The notes: generated by a model from the letters alone, not told the origin. A stretch of 64,000 nucleotides of DNA from Beaufortia kweichowensis (GCA_019155185.1 CM032800.1:17876938-17940937); one strand, 5' to 3'; positions 13,690-24,619 are shown, counted from the stretch's first letter. Made by a program: numbers and translations.

Positions 13690-15540
13690 GTCATAAGAAC
13701 AGAGAAGTAAGAAACTATGGGGGCAGTCCTAAAAGGAATAGTCCAATGAGAAAAGATAATGGTAGAAGACCAAGAAAGGGGATGACTAAAGAGAAAAGGT
13801 AAATCATTTGTCAAGAAGAAATGGAATAACACTGAGGAGTCAGAGACTGTAAGATCTTGGATGTTCTTTGATGTCTATTGGCATCTCAGCTTTGTTGGCC
13901 CGGAGCAATAAAGTTTTTTTTTGGAAATATACATTTTTGAATAGAGGGTAATCCTAGATGGTGATCATTAAGAAGTGTGTGTGTGAGAGGAATTGCTCTG
14001 GTAACGAGGTTGGAGCTAAATCCCAGGTACAGGTCACCCGGTGGTATTTGTACTAAGAGGTGGAGCCTGAACTAAGGAAGGGCAATGAAGCTAGGGTAGC
14101 CTCTGAGAGAGGGTGAGGCTCACCCTGATAAATCCTGTTGTAGGTCACTAAGAGGTGTGAGGAGTCCAAGAAGGGGCACTTGAGGCAAAAAAATACCACA
14201 AAAATTAATAAAATAATATTTGTAGTTTGTGTTGTCTATATGAGAGAATGTAAGACCCCACCTCCCTACCTAACCACCCAGAGCCCAATTACTAGTAGTT
14301 AAAGGGGATATTCAATTTGAGGGACAAGTAGAAGTGTATACAGAGAATGCAGCACAGGCTTGTGGATACAGTACCTGGTGCACTAGCCACAACCTAAACT
14401 TCCCAGGGAAGACCTTATGATTGTAGACCTAATTTAATGGCTGACCCTGCACAAGGTCAAGACTTACTAGGGCCTCTACTTATTGCAACCTGAGAAAGTA
14501 AGAAATGGCAGGGAAAAGTAACTTGATAAATTTAGATGCATATTCGCAGTAAGAAACTGATTTAGAGCAGGTGATCCTAAAAAACATTAAAGTTTGAGAA
14601 AACTAATAGCATTTAGAAAAAAGGAAATGCACAAGTATGTATTTGACTTGCCAAGCATGCATATGAAGATTGATGATATGTTAACCCCAGCACCCATTAA
14701 GTGTATCAACAGAAAGGACTTTGATGGTGAGAATGGAGACTCCAGAGAGACATGAGCAGAGAGGTAAATATAAACGAAAGTGTCGGGAGCTTGTACTTTG
14801 GAGGATGAGCTCTCAGGAGCAGAGCCAAAGGACTTGGCGTGAGAGGAGGTGGGGAGAAAGGGGAGATCTAAAGAGAAAGCGCACAGGATTACATGACTCT
14901 CTGATTTCACAATGCCCAATTTTGATTGAAGGAGATAAAGGACACTGGTGTAAACCTGGGCTATGTAAGACTTGGATGGATTAATTGCCCAACCACCGCG
15001 CACACACATCAAGGAGCTGGACAATGGATTAGACTTTTGAAAAGAGACTACAAGCAAAACTTCTGGTGGTGGGAGATGTAAAGGCACTTCTAGCTAAATG
15101 CGTGAGTGGGAGCCAAAATGAATGAACTGTTAAAAGAAACTGATTTAAACTAAGCCAAGGACAGTAAACATGTATAATGGAGTATGCTTTGATAAAGAAA
15201 GAGCTGTAATGTGTGAAAGCAACCTAGAAATATCCAAACACAGATGGACCCTAAAATGTTAAAAAGGAGACCATGCGAGAGAACTGGCCAACCTAATGTT
15301 CAAAAGCAACTGAAGAGATGGAAACAAGAGCTGAAGAGAGACCTGGGGAGGATCCAGTGATGACAGCGCTTATTTAGGAAATGCTATTTGAAAGATAAAT
15401 GACTCTAAGGAGTTACAGCGGGAAACCAGTACAGTGCTGCAGTACATGATTTGGATGATTTGAATTTGGGTTTATGGTTCTGTATCTTGTAAGTTTTATA
15501 TCTGGATTAACTAAGCTAATTTCATACCTTTAAAAGGGTA

Positions 15541-15930
15541 TGTTGTGATGATATAAAAAATATTTTTGTGGATGGATCTTTTTCAGAGACCATCTAGAAA
15601 AATCATGCTAGTGGATATGCAGTAGTAAAGGAAGAAGGGAATTAGCTCAATGTTTTGAGCTTTTAAAGCCTTTACTGTAACATGTCAGTTAGCAAAATTC
15701 CAAACTGCAAATGTATTCATAGACTCCAGCATACACAGATGGGTATGGTCACTTTTTTTGGAGCAGCTTTGGACCCAGAGAGATTTAAGAAAAACTGACT
15801 AAACACCTATCCAATATGCAGAACAGAGCAACTAATGTCTGCCATGATGCTACCAAGACAACTAACAGTAATTAAAATGCCAGGCCCATAAGAAAGGGAA
15901 TGATTTTATAATAATGGGTAATAATGTGGC
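15541..15930 (+). pseudogene. ERV-A RNase H fragment
   Basis: One frame reads through a Val-Asp-Gly-Ser motif (near 15568), then a Gly-Tyr-Ala-Val-Val strand typical of retroviral RNase H. It continues, after frame changes, into a segment resembling the end of the domain (Met-Leu-Pro...Leu-Thr-Val-Ile-Lys). At least three stop codons interrupt it. The following integrase fragment in the correct order supports the call. Confidence 0.6.
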
Positions 15931-16185
15931 TGAATGAGAAACAAGACAAGCCTGGTTGGTCATAGTGCAGTTATGTCACCTATGATACTTATTCAGCTCT
16001 GGAGCCCCAGATAGTAGATCTTATTAGTATTTAGTTAATTGTCTAGTTAAATGTCGGGCTAGTGTTAATGGGCAGGCAATGTGGGAAGCTGGGGCTAATA
16101 GAGACAGCAAATGGAATATGAACTCACCATGAGGGACATATGATTGCACCCACTACAGTGTTAACATAAAACAGCAGGGTATTGG

Positions 16186-16640
16186 TCATCTTACTTACAA
16201 GCCATAGTGGACAACTTTTGACAAGCTGTGATATTTGTGCCCAGAATAATAAGCTAGAAAAGGAACATCTATTACTCTGAAGGACACATACCTGTGCCAG
16301 AAGGACCTTTTAAACACCTGGTAATGGATTATGTGAATATGTTAAAGACAATTTATAGAAGTAGATGAAATACTATCACAGATAATGGATCTGCTTTTGT
16401 TCAAAAAGACTGTTAGGACTGTTGCAGCAGCTGAGAATAAAACAGAGACTAGGATGTGTGTATCACCCCAATCACAAGGATTGAGTAGCTCCTGGAGTAG
16501 TTCCTAAAGACCGTGTGTATCCTCAGAGTCTTTCTGGAGGAGGTGGAATGAGCTGGCCAGAAGGAAAAAGACCAAATATGGTTTTTAAGAGCAACACCAA
16601 CAGCTAGGGTACAAGTTGAAGGGAGTACCACATGGTACCA
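16186..16640 (+). pseudogene. ERV-A integrase fragment
   Basis: The zinc-finger half shows Cys-Asp-Ile-Cys-Ala-Gln-Asn-Asn, matching the C-x-x-C part of retroviral HHCC modules. It is followed, with a frameshift, by Pro-Glu-Gly-Pro-Phe-Lys-His-Leu-Val-Met-Asp-Tyr, the beginning of the catalytic core. A Thr-Asp-Asn-Gly-Ser motif near 16378 is the second catalytic Asp. A large internal deletion joins these. Near 16630, Thr-Trp-Tyr-His matches the C-terminal end of gamma/epsilon-type integrases. Not functional. Confidence 0.7.
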
Positions 16641-17259
16641 CGTGAAATCATTCCACCAGAGTTCCTGTACCTGAAGCAGAGAATCAGCAGGATGCAGAGG
16701 CAGAGAAGCCAGTGAGTCCCAAACCAGCGCAGAAAAACGATGCAGAGACATATGGAGATTGAGAGAAAGACCCCCGCTGACTCCAACCATGAGACAACAA
16801 ATGCAGATCAGGTACAGATAGATTCAAGCCCTGATCATGATCTTGATGTTGTTGCAGAATAAGAGACAAACGGAAGGCAAGCCCTAGACAGACACAAACG
16901 GAGAAAGGAAAAAGATCTTCCGTTACAAGACTCTCCTGCAACGAAAGGAGCAGGATTGAATCATCGTTAAAGATGGAGACAGTCCACACCCCGGCCAACA
17001 GAATTCCAAACAATTACATTCTCTGATGTAGCATGAACACTCCCATACTGAGCTGTGTTGCGATGAGCCGCAGCATGATATAATGAGTGGTATAAAAAGC
17101 ACAATTCACAGTGAGTCAAGTAAAACTGAACAATTGTGTATTCTGTACATCTGTACTTTGAGTAAAGTGACTGTTGTCCCTAATCCAGATAATACCTATT
17201 GACACTGCTTAACACTTTATGCGTAAAATATTGTGATATAAAAATCACAATAGAAGATG

Positions 17260-18070
17260 TGAAGGTACCCATTTTGTCCAGCAGAATGTTTAGTTATCGC
17301 TGAAAAGCCTGATGCTGAAATCCAGATTGAATTACAAAAAGGTGTTAGAAATGCAAAGACATAGATATGACATTGTCAATAGATAAAGCTGAGGGCACCT
17401 GAGGCATAAGTGAAATAGATTACTCATTAAGGTATGAATGCTTTGAAGATTTCAATATGAAAGGAAAAAAGGTGGGGAAATTTTAGGTAATTCTATTACT
17501 ATATGGTATTTTAATGAACAAATGTAATGATCATGAAAATGCATGGACAAATATATAATTACATGCTTTTGCTACTGTGGGTATAAACAATTTTAGCGGT
17601 AATAACCAAAAATGAATGTGAAAATCAAACACTACAATTCCCTATTAATAGAGACATATAAGTCTCACTCCACTCCAATAGTTGATTATTTTGGTTGTGT
17701 GGGGATAAACAAAATTAAACTCTGTTCTCCCTAAAGGTTAAAGTGAACGATGCCAGGGAGTAAAATTAATACAAGAAGTTATTATGTTTTGGGACCCAGA
17801 CAAATTTGAGAGAAATAATTCCCATAGCAAAAGAAGTGAAAGTATTGTTACCTAGAGTAAAGCAATTCTATCAAAAAGATCCTAATGTATATTTGATTCG
17901 ATTGGACAACCTAGAGGTATCCCAATGAATTTAAAGCTAGTGATGAAATAAAAATCTGTATTTGAATCTATATTTATTTGGATAACACTCCAACAAAATT
18001 GCAAAATGGATTGCAAAATGGATCTGTTCTAAAATCAGCTTTAAGATTTATTAATTATACTGATGTCTGA
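17260..18070 (+). pseudogene. ERV-A env fragment
   Basis: Broken frames carry an Env transmembrane-subunit signature: Ile-Gly-x-Pro-Arg-Gly-Ile-Pro followed by a Phe-Glu-Ser-Ile stretch (about 17895-17975). It parallels residues 161-184 of the 30309-31436 frame of the macro-domain ERV. No CX6CC motif or membrane anchor remains readable. The open frame at 18118-18312 lies just downstream, but I could not link it to Env or to any other family. Confidence 0.5.
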
Positions 18071-18634
18071 GTAAAGATGATGCCTAAGTCAAGCGATACA
18101 GTATGATGTGAGGTTCTTTGTCTGATGTGTCGGTCAAGGCCTCAGCGATCTGTTCATGTAAGGTTTCTTCCACCATGAAGGGACATCTGTGTCTAGTAGG
18201 ATCCTCCCATGATATTTATCGCACTCGCATTGAAAAGTCCACTGTTACCTCCATCAAAGGTATGATTTGTCGGGCAGGTCAGACCACCATAGGTGAAGGA
18301 TTCTTTAGATGAAAACACACCACTGTGTGTAGCATCTTAAAACATCATCCACATGACCATACAATGACTGAACACTTGCATTTCTTGGAAGAAGAAAATG
18401 ATTATAAAGGATTACAAACAACTACTAACATAATTAGATGTTTCCATGGTACCAGGTACAAGTGGTAAAAAAGTCTAATTTTTCTAGAAAGATATTGATC
18501 CAGTAAGGTTATCCCATTTGATTACTTTGATCTATGTATTTTAAAGGAAAAAGTGTCAAAAAGTCTGTCAAACTTGGCATGTTTACCAGGGGTATAAGCA
18601 TAATTTTCAGGAGCATATAATAATAATAATAATT

Positions 18635-18734
18635 NNNNNNNNNNNNNNNNNNNNNNNNNNNNNNNNNNNNNNNNNNNNNNNNNNNNNNNNNNNNNNNNNN
18701 NNNNNNNNNNNNNNNNNNNNNNNNNNNNNNNNNN
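18635..18734. other. Assembly gap (100 N)
   Basis: Exactly 100 N, the conventional length for a gap of unknown size. It separates ERV-A from the ERV-B remnant, so continuity across it cannot be assumed. Confidence 1.
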
Positions 18735-19379
18735 ACTTACTTTCTCACACACTCTTCTTTTCAACACATAAACAACACACTCAACCTTGAGCAACCTCTC
18801 ACACACACACACACTTCTTATTGAGATCTGGAATCTTCTTTGTATTTCACATTTAACTTAGTTCAATTTGGAGAAGTTTACTGAAGTGCTCATACCACCA
18901 TTAGGCTCACCTTCAGGCATATCACACAAACCATTACTATAATAAAAGCATATATGCTTACGTTATAATGGCATACCAGTTTGTGCTTATAGCCTTCTTG
19001 TCAACCCATAGCAGATTCACCCTCCAACCTTTTTTTCCAATCGCATTACACTCTGTCTGAGCAACCGGTCAGTTTTACTCCACTCTTTCACTGCAACTTT
19101 CATTAACACAGGAGAAAAGCAGTATTGACAGGGATTTTCACCCCCTGCAATTTACTCCAGGACGGATTTCCTTATACTCACTTAACAATAAACACAGATC
19201 ATACAAATACACAACTTAACATTTGTTGATACACTTTCTCTACACAACAAATAACCTAACGAGTTTGCACTCTGTCTCATCAGTTTGTTTTTCTGATGAA
19301 GGCAACCCCTCGCCAGAACCAATGCCTTACTTCTTACAGGACTTTAGCCTAGGATTCTTCTCAGCTTTCTTCTTTTTCT

Positions 19380-19640
19380 TTTTTTTTCTTCCCCTTTAAC
19401 TGCTGCCTTTATTTCTAATCTCTGCATTAGATTTTTTACATTCTTCTACATCCAACTTCCTGTCCACTGATATTTCTTTTTCCATTTTTTAACATATTTT
19501 TACATTATCTTCTCCTAATTTTGCCATATATTTCACATCTCCTATCAATTCAGGCTGTTCTACACAACGCCACAACAATTTCCCTATAGCTATGTATTTA
19601 GTAATTATACTTCTAAATCAACTATACTTAATGATTAATG
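19380..19640 (-). pseudogene. ERV-B Gag N-terminal remnant
   Basis: The minus strand encodes a stretch rich in Lys, Glu and Trp (for example Lys-Lys-Trp-Lys-Lys-Lys and Leu-Ile-Gly-Asp-Val-Lys) ending in a poly-Lys/Glu tract. It resembles the basic matrix region of the macro-ERV Gag (22501-23001) in composition only. It has frameshifts and stops and lacks capsid or nucleocapsid motifs. Its position after a leader and primer-binding site is the main support. Confidence 0.35.
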
Positions 19641-19813
19641 ATAATATCTATGTAATACAAAAAAATTAAAAAATTAACATTTTCAGAGGTCCAGTGCACA
19701 CCTACTTCAGTCAGACCACAGATTTGTTGTCACCGTTAGGTTTCCTCTGTGCTGCTGATTCAGTGTCCTGAACATGACATTCACACACACATACCATTCA
19801 CACAACATCCACT

Positions 19814-20010
19814 GGTAAATTCTACTAGATTTACCCATTTAGACTCTTCAAGGTCTAAAACAACTTTTAGTAAATTCTACAAGATTTACTTTCAGGCAAA
19901 TTCTTCAAGATTTTACCTACTTAGACTAAAACAACTCTTAGTAAATTTTACAAGATTTACTTTCTGGCAAATTCTTCAAGATTTACCTACTTAGACTCTC
20001 CAAGGTCTAA
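19814..20010 (-). repeat. ERV-B leader hairpin array (8-nt loops)
   Basis: Eight short inverted repeats stand in tandem. Arm pairs: 19814-19820/19829-19835, 19838-19844/19853-19859, 19869-19875/19884-19890, 19895-19901/19910-19917 (one bulge), a collapsed copy near 19921-19928, 19940-19946/19955-19961, 19966-19972/19981-19987 and 19991-19996/20005-20010. Stems are 6-7 bp and every intact loop is 8 nt. On the minus strand the loop is CTTGNAGA-like (CTTGGAGA, CTTGAAGA, CTTGTAGA, CTTGTAAA, CTAGTAGA). Three stem types (TTAGAC, GGTAAAT, AGTAAAT) recur in that order. Confidence 0.8.
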
Positions 20011-20207
20011 AACAACTCACCCAGTGCACTGCGCCTGATTCTTGTCCTGCTTGAATTCCGATCAATCCGGAGACCACCAGCCGGGAAACCTAAGGCCGGC
20101 CTGGCGAGAATTTTCACCACCTTAGGACTTTCGGCGAATTCCTATGGAATCCGGCCACGACTGGCTTCGGCGTGTCTCCCAAACCGTTGATCTTCGGGTA
20201 TGTTGGA

Positions 20208-20225
20208 ACCGCACCGGAAGGACCA
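20208..20225 (-). promoter_or_regulatory. ERV-B candidate primer-binding site
   Basis: On the minus strand it reads TGGTCCTTCCGGTGCGGT, starting three bases after a CA-terminated LTR end (20229). Its complement can be drawn as a tRNA acceptor strand ending in CCA, preceded by a T-arm-like 5+7+5 pattern (loop TTGGAAC). I cannot name the tRNA. Confidence 0.45.
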
Positions 20226-20228
20226 AGA

Positions 20229-20380
20229 TGATAGGTTTACTCAAATGCTACTATCAATAAAGACAACAATCAGACCAAGACTGGTGTGTAATACTCATGC
20301 AGGGAGAAAGCAGTCTCACTGATCCAAAGATCATCAGCCTTCTCTCTTCCTCTCTCCTCGCAGCCTTTTATTGTGGTTAG
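20229..20380 (-). repeat. ERV-B partial LTR (R/U5 side)
   Basis: On the plus strand the segment begins with TG, so it ends with CA on the minus strand next to the primer-binding site. It contains an AATAAA-type signal on the minus strand near 20364-20370, about 140 bp from the end. The other end is cut by the macro-ERV insertion. The boundary rests on the adjacent primer-binding site. Confidence 0.4.
20377..20380. repeat. Target-site duplication, left (TTAG)
   Basis: TTAG directly precedes the 5' LTR and recurs directly after the 3' LTR at 32197-32200. Four-base duplications fit gammaretrovirus-like integrases. Confidence 0.85.
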
Positions 20381-21103
20381 TAAAGGGAAATTGTATTCAT
20401 CATGTTTTAACTTTCCTTTACAGAGTTTGACATTAATCATTTGTCTTTACAGAGTTCAACATTAATCATTATTTAACTCTGATATATTCTTGTGTTTTAA
20501 TAACCATTATTTACTCTCATATATTTTGGTGTTGATATTAATCATTATAATAACATTAATCAATAGAACAATATTAATCACTATTTGCTATATATATATA
20601 TTCATAGTCTTATGTGCTTGGCAGTGGAAATTTACCAAGGAGAGAAGAACGGTATAACCATATATGAAATGTGCTATCTTAGGTCGAAGTGTCCTAAGCA
20701 GTCCGAACATGTCTTTTGCCCTTTACAAAATGTTGTTTGTGCAGACTAAGCGATTATCTTTGCAGACCTAGCAGGAAAGCTGGAGATAACCATGCCCAAA
20801 TTCGGGAAAAAGGTGCCAACAGGTCTAAGGTTGCTGGCCTTGGCAGCTGTCCACGACCATCAAGAAGAAGACTTTAAATACTGAAAGTTTTAGGGAAAGA
20901 GAGGTCACTTGGTCGTATTGCTCGATTGGTGAACTCCTAGAATTATATAACTAGGGACAGAATTCGGCATATTTTCTTCAAGTGTGATTTTCTTCAATAT
21001 ATATTTTGATTGTTAAAATAAATCATTTTAAAGATACTTTTTGAGTCTTCATTCCTGGATAAACGAACACGCGGACTTGAAGGATTAATTGCCAAGTCCA
21101 ACA
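20381..21103 (+). repeat. Macro-ERV 5' LTR
   Basis: This 723-bp segment is repeated at 31472-32196 with only about eight to ten differences, and in diverged form as a solo LTR at 34765-35464. It starts TAAAGGGAAATTG and ends CCAAGTCCAACA, so the termini are TA...CA rather than the usual TG...CA. This is confirmed by duplications flanking both the full element and the solo copy. A TATATAA element is at 20944-20950 and a polyadenylation signal AATAAA at 21017-21022, implying a short R of about 60-70 nt and a U5 of about 65 nt. Confidence 0.95.
20944..20950 (+). promoter_or_regulatory. Candidate TATA element of the 5' LTR
   Basis: TATATAA lies about 70 bp upstream of the LTR polyadenylation signal and is preserved in the 3' LTR. 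The spacing fits a U3/R boundary near 20970-20975. No transcript evidence is available here. Confidence 0.45.
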
Positions 21104-21106
21104 ATT

Positions 21107-21124
21107 TGGTGACCCCGACGTGAT
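21107..21124 (+). promoter_or_regulatory. Macro-ERV primer-binding site
   Basis: TGGTGACCCCGACGTGAT starts three bases after the 5' LTR end and begins with the TGG expected from pairing with a tRNA CCA end. I cannot assign the tRNA by eye. Confidence 0.85.
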
Positions 21125-22500
21125 TCGGGAAGAGGAGGAGACCGGATTAACGGATCGGACTCTTTCTGACATCAAGAGCCGCTCATAAAATGCAAGGTAA
21201 GCAGAAACCTGTTATAATCAAATTTCTGCCATTGGCTATGACTAAATTATTGATGTCAGAAAGGAGAACGTAAGTTGTATAGTAAAATTGTATAAACAGT
21301 TGAAGAAAATATCTTTGTAAATAAATACCGGTAAAATTTTAAGAGGATACTGTATTCCCACGAATTAGTCGTGAGTTGTTGTTGAAACTGTTAGAAAAAA
21401 AAGGTTGAGTGTGACGAATAAACGGTAGGCAAAACGATATTAAAGATATCTCTATGAGCTAGTCATTAGAGAAAAATAATTGGTTTTTAAGCGGCTAGAT
21501 AATTTAAAGGATACCACGACTGAGTTGTGATGAACTAGAGCCTGAGGGTTGGGACCCCGTATTGCTGACGAGTGATCGAAATTTCTGGGTGGAAGGCCCT
21601 GGGAATTTGGCTTGATTCCCTGAAGAAAAACCTGCAATTAGTGAATGCAGAAGACTAAGAATAGCTCTGCGATTAGTGTATGCAGATGTCTAATAATAGT
21701 TGTTGAGATACCCGTATAAAGAGGTACGGATGATGTTGAAAAGTTAAGTCACACAAGAGACCTAAGATACCCGTATAAAAAAAACGGATGAGTGAGATAC
21801 CCGGATGATTAAGAATACCTGTATAGATAGATACAGATGGTGAAGAATACCTGTATAGAGAGATACAGATGATTGAGATACCTGTATAAAAAGATACAGA
21901 TGGTTATGAGAATTTGATATGAAGTGCATATGAAAATCCTTGCAAGTGTATATTGTGTAAAATTTGATGAATATTAAGTGATTAATACATGTTTATGTGC
22001 GATCTGTTTTTATGCTGTTGCAGTATTGTTGTGAAATTGCTGTGTTTTATGGGCGTTTAACTTGCTGTGCGTTTTGCTGAAAAATTGCTTTGTTTTTTGA
22101 ATGTGGAGGATAGGAGAGCGGTGCATTTTTTCTTTGGAGTCAGATAAGAGAATACAGAGTGTGTACTGTAAGGAGGAAAAAATAGTGCAGAAAGAGTTTT
22201 GAACAGTGAATCAGATCTATGAACATATAAAGAAAACATTTGTGTCCGTTGCTAAAGTGTTGGGAATTAAATACATTTCTAAGAGAATATTTTTTGTTGC
22301 AAAAGTCAAGAGCAAATCAGCTATTGCGTTGTTACATGTGCAGTGTTGTGTTTGAAAGAAGTAAAGTGATTTGTTATTTCATGTACAGGGCTGTATTTGT
22401 ATTGAAGGGATAATTCAAAACAGGGGTTTAAAGTAATACCAGTAAAATCAAGATTTTCAATTCAAAGATTGTTAATAGTAAAATACCATAAAGAGTCAGA
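21125..22500 (+). other. Macro-ERV untranslated leader (about 1.4 kb)
   Basis: A long leader with no convincing open frame separates the primer-binding site from the Gag start at 22501. It is expected to hold the packaging signal and splice donor; I could not fix the donor with confidence. Its middle part (21632-21899) is an array of small hairpins described separately. Confidence 0.75.
21632..21899 (+). repeat. Macro-ERV leader hairpin array
   Basis: Successive short inverted repeats lie in the leader. Arm pairs: 21632-21636/21646-21650 (CTGCA/TGCAG), 21666-21670/21682-21686 (TCTGC/GCAGA), 21712-21716/21725-21729 (CCGTA/TACGG), 21771-21774/21784-21787 (CCGT/ACGG), a collapsed copy at 21800-21804, then 21819-21824/21831-21836, 21851-21856/21863-21868 and 21882-21887/21894-21899 (all CTGTAT/ATACAG). 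Counted as 5-bp stems, the last three and the 21712 hairpin have purine-rich 8-nt loops (TAGATAGA, TAGAGAGA, TAAAAAGA, TAAAGAGG). CTGTA/TACAG versus CCGTA/TACGG and CTGCA/TGCAG are compensatory differences. Confidence 0.8.
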
Positions 22501-24619
22501 ATGGAGGGACAATATGATAAAGAGTGTGAGGAGTATGGGACATGTGGTCCATTAGAACTAAAAAATCAATGGAATGCAGCCGTAGAACAAACATTGAGTG
22601 GAGTAATTGGTAAGGAGAGAAAAGAAACAGAGAAAAAGATGAGAGAAATATATGCGGAGCTTAAGGAGGAAGGAAAATTTGTTGACAGTAGTCTGGTTGT
22701 TCTCTCAAAATGGGCAGATAAATTTGAGAAAAAATGGTCAGGGAAATTAAGCGAGGCTGAGAAAAAAGGAGTTGAGAGTAATTGGAAAACCAGAAGAGGA
22801 GTTAAAAAAGAGGTAACAGAGGCAAATGTTAAATTCAGATTGTGGCATATGGTTGCGTTGGCTTCAGCAGCACTTGAGCGTGTCAGACAGCGGAAGTTAA
22901 ATGAACAAGAGCGGAAGCACCGTGAGAAAGCGCAGGAGGCGGCGCCTCTGAGAAAAAGGGAGGTGTATAGTGTTGTGCTCCTCTGCCCCACCTCCTTATG
23001 AGATGAGGAGGAGAGCCAGCAGCGAAAAACTGTACAGGCCCCGTTGTTTACTGTGAGAGGAGTACAGCTTGAAATGGAAGAATCACAAGATGATGACGAT
23101 GTAAGCCTTGTAACAAGAAGTGTAGCAAGTGAACATGTAAATGCAAATGAGAGATGTGGTAAAACTACTAGTGTTGAACAAGTGCTTTATGACAGACAAA
23201 TTCAAAATCTACCCCAGGGCCAGAAAGAGTATATGTGGCAGACCCATCACACAATGTAATAGATGAGCATCTTTTAATTTGGAGAAACGTGAGGCTGGAA
23301 GCAATCAGAGAGATTGAAGAAAATGCAGCCAGAATTATAGAAGAGCAGAGAAAATTGAATGCAGAAACAGATGTTAAACAGTGAATGTGACAATTGAAGG
23401 GAAAATGCAGATGCATGGGAAAGCTCATGCCATGCGATTGAGATCACAGTCAAATCCTAATTTAAATAATGCAATCAACTCCCTAATGCAGATGGTTATG
23501 GAAGGGAGGGGGAAACTGATTCTGATCTTGCTTTTTTAAATCTCCCTCCTCCTCGTCGCCAGCTTCCCTTGATTGTAAAGAACGGCGGATTACATTATCA
23601 ACCTTTCACATTTACTGATAAGGGCGCCCTAATTGCTAAATTGCCACATATTACAGAGGGAGGTGGAAAATGGCTGAACAGAGTGCTGTCACTGACACAA
23701 GGTCAGAATTTAGCTTTGGGAGATATGAGAGCCTGGTAGAGTGAGATAGCAGGGGTTAATACATTGTTGAATATAGAGAGAGAGGCGGGCACTGAAAGGC
23801 AGGCTGATGAAGTACTGTACTCACACCTAGCAACAGCATTTGGAGAGGCAGTTAGAAGGGAATTCCCTGCGCCACCTGGAGATATACATAACATTAAATT
23901 TTCTGTCAAACAGGGTGAAACGCCTGCAGCTTTTTTGTTAAGATGTAAGGAAGAATGGGTCACACACAGGTCAACATCCTCACTCTAATGCAACACATGA
24001 AGGTATGTTCAGAGCTGCTGTATTGTTAGGCACACCAAAAAATGTACAAGTAAGCATGAAAGCTAACCCAGATATTCCAGGTAGTACCGCCCAAACCTGG
24101 GAGAGACATTTGGTTCATCATATGACTTTGGCTCAGGAGGAGGCTGAAGGAAAGAATTCAGAGTTAGAAGAGCTTAAAGTACAGCTGTTGAAGTTACAGG
24201 TAGGAAAGGCCAGACAGGAGGTTAATGAGACAAAAGCAAAAGAAAAATCTAAGCAGTTAACACAGAACAATAAAAGTGAAGAACAGGGCACATGGGACAC
24301 ACACGCACAATACACACCTCAAACATACACACCACCATTTAGGGGAGGCATTATGGGCCGTGGGGGTTTCCGTGGTGGATATGGGGGGCAGCGTAGTGAC
24401 CTGTGCTATATCTGCGGTAAACCAGGCCACTTTGCACGAAACTGTCGAACAGGGCAACAAGGCCATCCACAGAGAGGGGGATTCGGCCGAGGCAGACCTT
24501 TCAGAGGCAGAGGCATCCACATGGCACCTGGGGCTTCAGCTGTTCCAAGAGAGGGCCCTCCTCAACCAACACAGTACCCGGTCTGGGGCGGATACGGTGA
24601 GGAGGACGAGACTTACTGA
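22501..24619 (+). pseudogene. gag: Macro-ERV gag (frameshifted)
   Basis: Gag would form the virion core: matrix, capsid and nucleocapsid. The first frame (22501-23001, 166 codons) is a charged helical matrix-like region with no Gly at position 2, so myristoylation is not expected. A Pro-Pro-Pro-Tyr late-domain motif is readable at 22988-22999, but in the +1 frame, so an indel lies before it. Capsid is spread over about 23530-24000; it includes a Gln-Gly-Glu-Thr-Pro-Ala-Ala-Phe-Leu stretch like the major homology region. The last frame (24005-24619) ends in nucleocapsid with one CCHC knuckle (24404-24445) inside Arg-Gly-rich sequence. At least four frame breaks are seen. The gag stop at 24617-24619 overlaps a pro frame in the -1 register. 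Confidence 0.85.
24404..24445 (+). other. Gag nucleocapsid zinc knuckle (CCHC)
   Basis: Fourteen codons fit C-x2-C-x4-H-x4-C exactly (Cys-Tyr-Ile-Cys to Arg-Asn-Cys; residues 134-147 of the 24005 frame). Arg-Gly-Gly repeats flank it on both sides. This is the RNA-binding module of retroviral nucleocapsid and the clearest marker of the gag 3' end. Confidence 0.95.

Larger units (their letters stand above)
13690..18520 (+). pseudogene. ERV-A: heavily decayed endogenous retrovirus
   Basis: Fragments of retroviral domains appear in plus-strand order with many stops and shifts. A possible Gag start (Met-Gly) lies near 13717, followed by a weakly readable stretch. RNase H is near 15555-15930, integrase at 16186-16640, and an Env transmembrane-like stretch at about 17860-18000. 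The reverse transcriptase that should precede RNase H is not recognisable, so an internal deletion is likely. The Env fragment carries an Ile-Gly...Pro-Arg-Gly-x-Pro pattern also seen in the env of the macro-domain ERV, so the two belong to related lineages. No LTRs were found; the 3' side runs into an assembly gap. I see no macro domain between integrase and env here. The 5' boundary is uncertain. Confidence 0.65.
18735..20380 (-). pseudogene. ERV-B: 5' part of a minus-strand retroviral element, split by the macro-ERV
   Basis: Read on the minus strand this is LTR end, primer-binding site, leader and Gag remnant. The partial LTR is 20229-20380. The U3 side was separated by insertion of the macro-ERV at 20380/20381 and should continue rightwards from 32197. 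A tRNA-like primer-binding site ends at 20225. A structured leader with eight tandem hairpins lies at 19814-20010. A Gag matrix-like stretch, with Trp-Lys-rich and Lys-rich runs, is readable with frameshifts at about 19380-19640. The rest is lost at the gap. No pol or env of this element is visible in the window. Confidence 0.55.

Noticed and set aside
18118..18312. 64-codon plus-strand frame beside the gap
   Set aside because: I considered Env tail or transposase, but no motif matches either.
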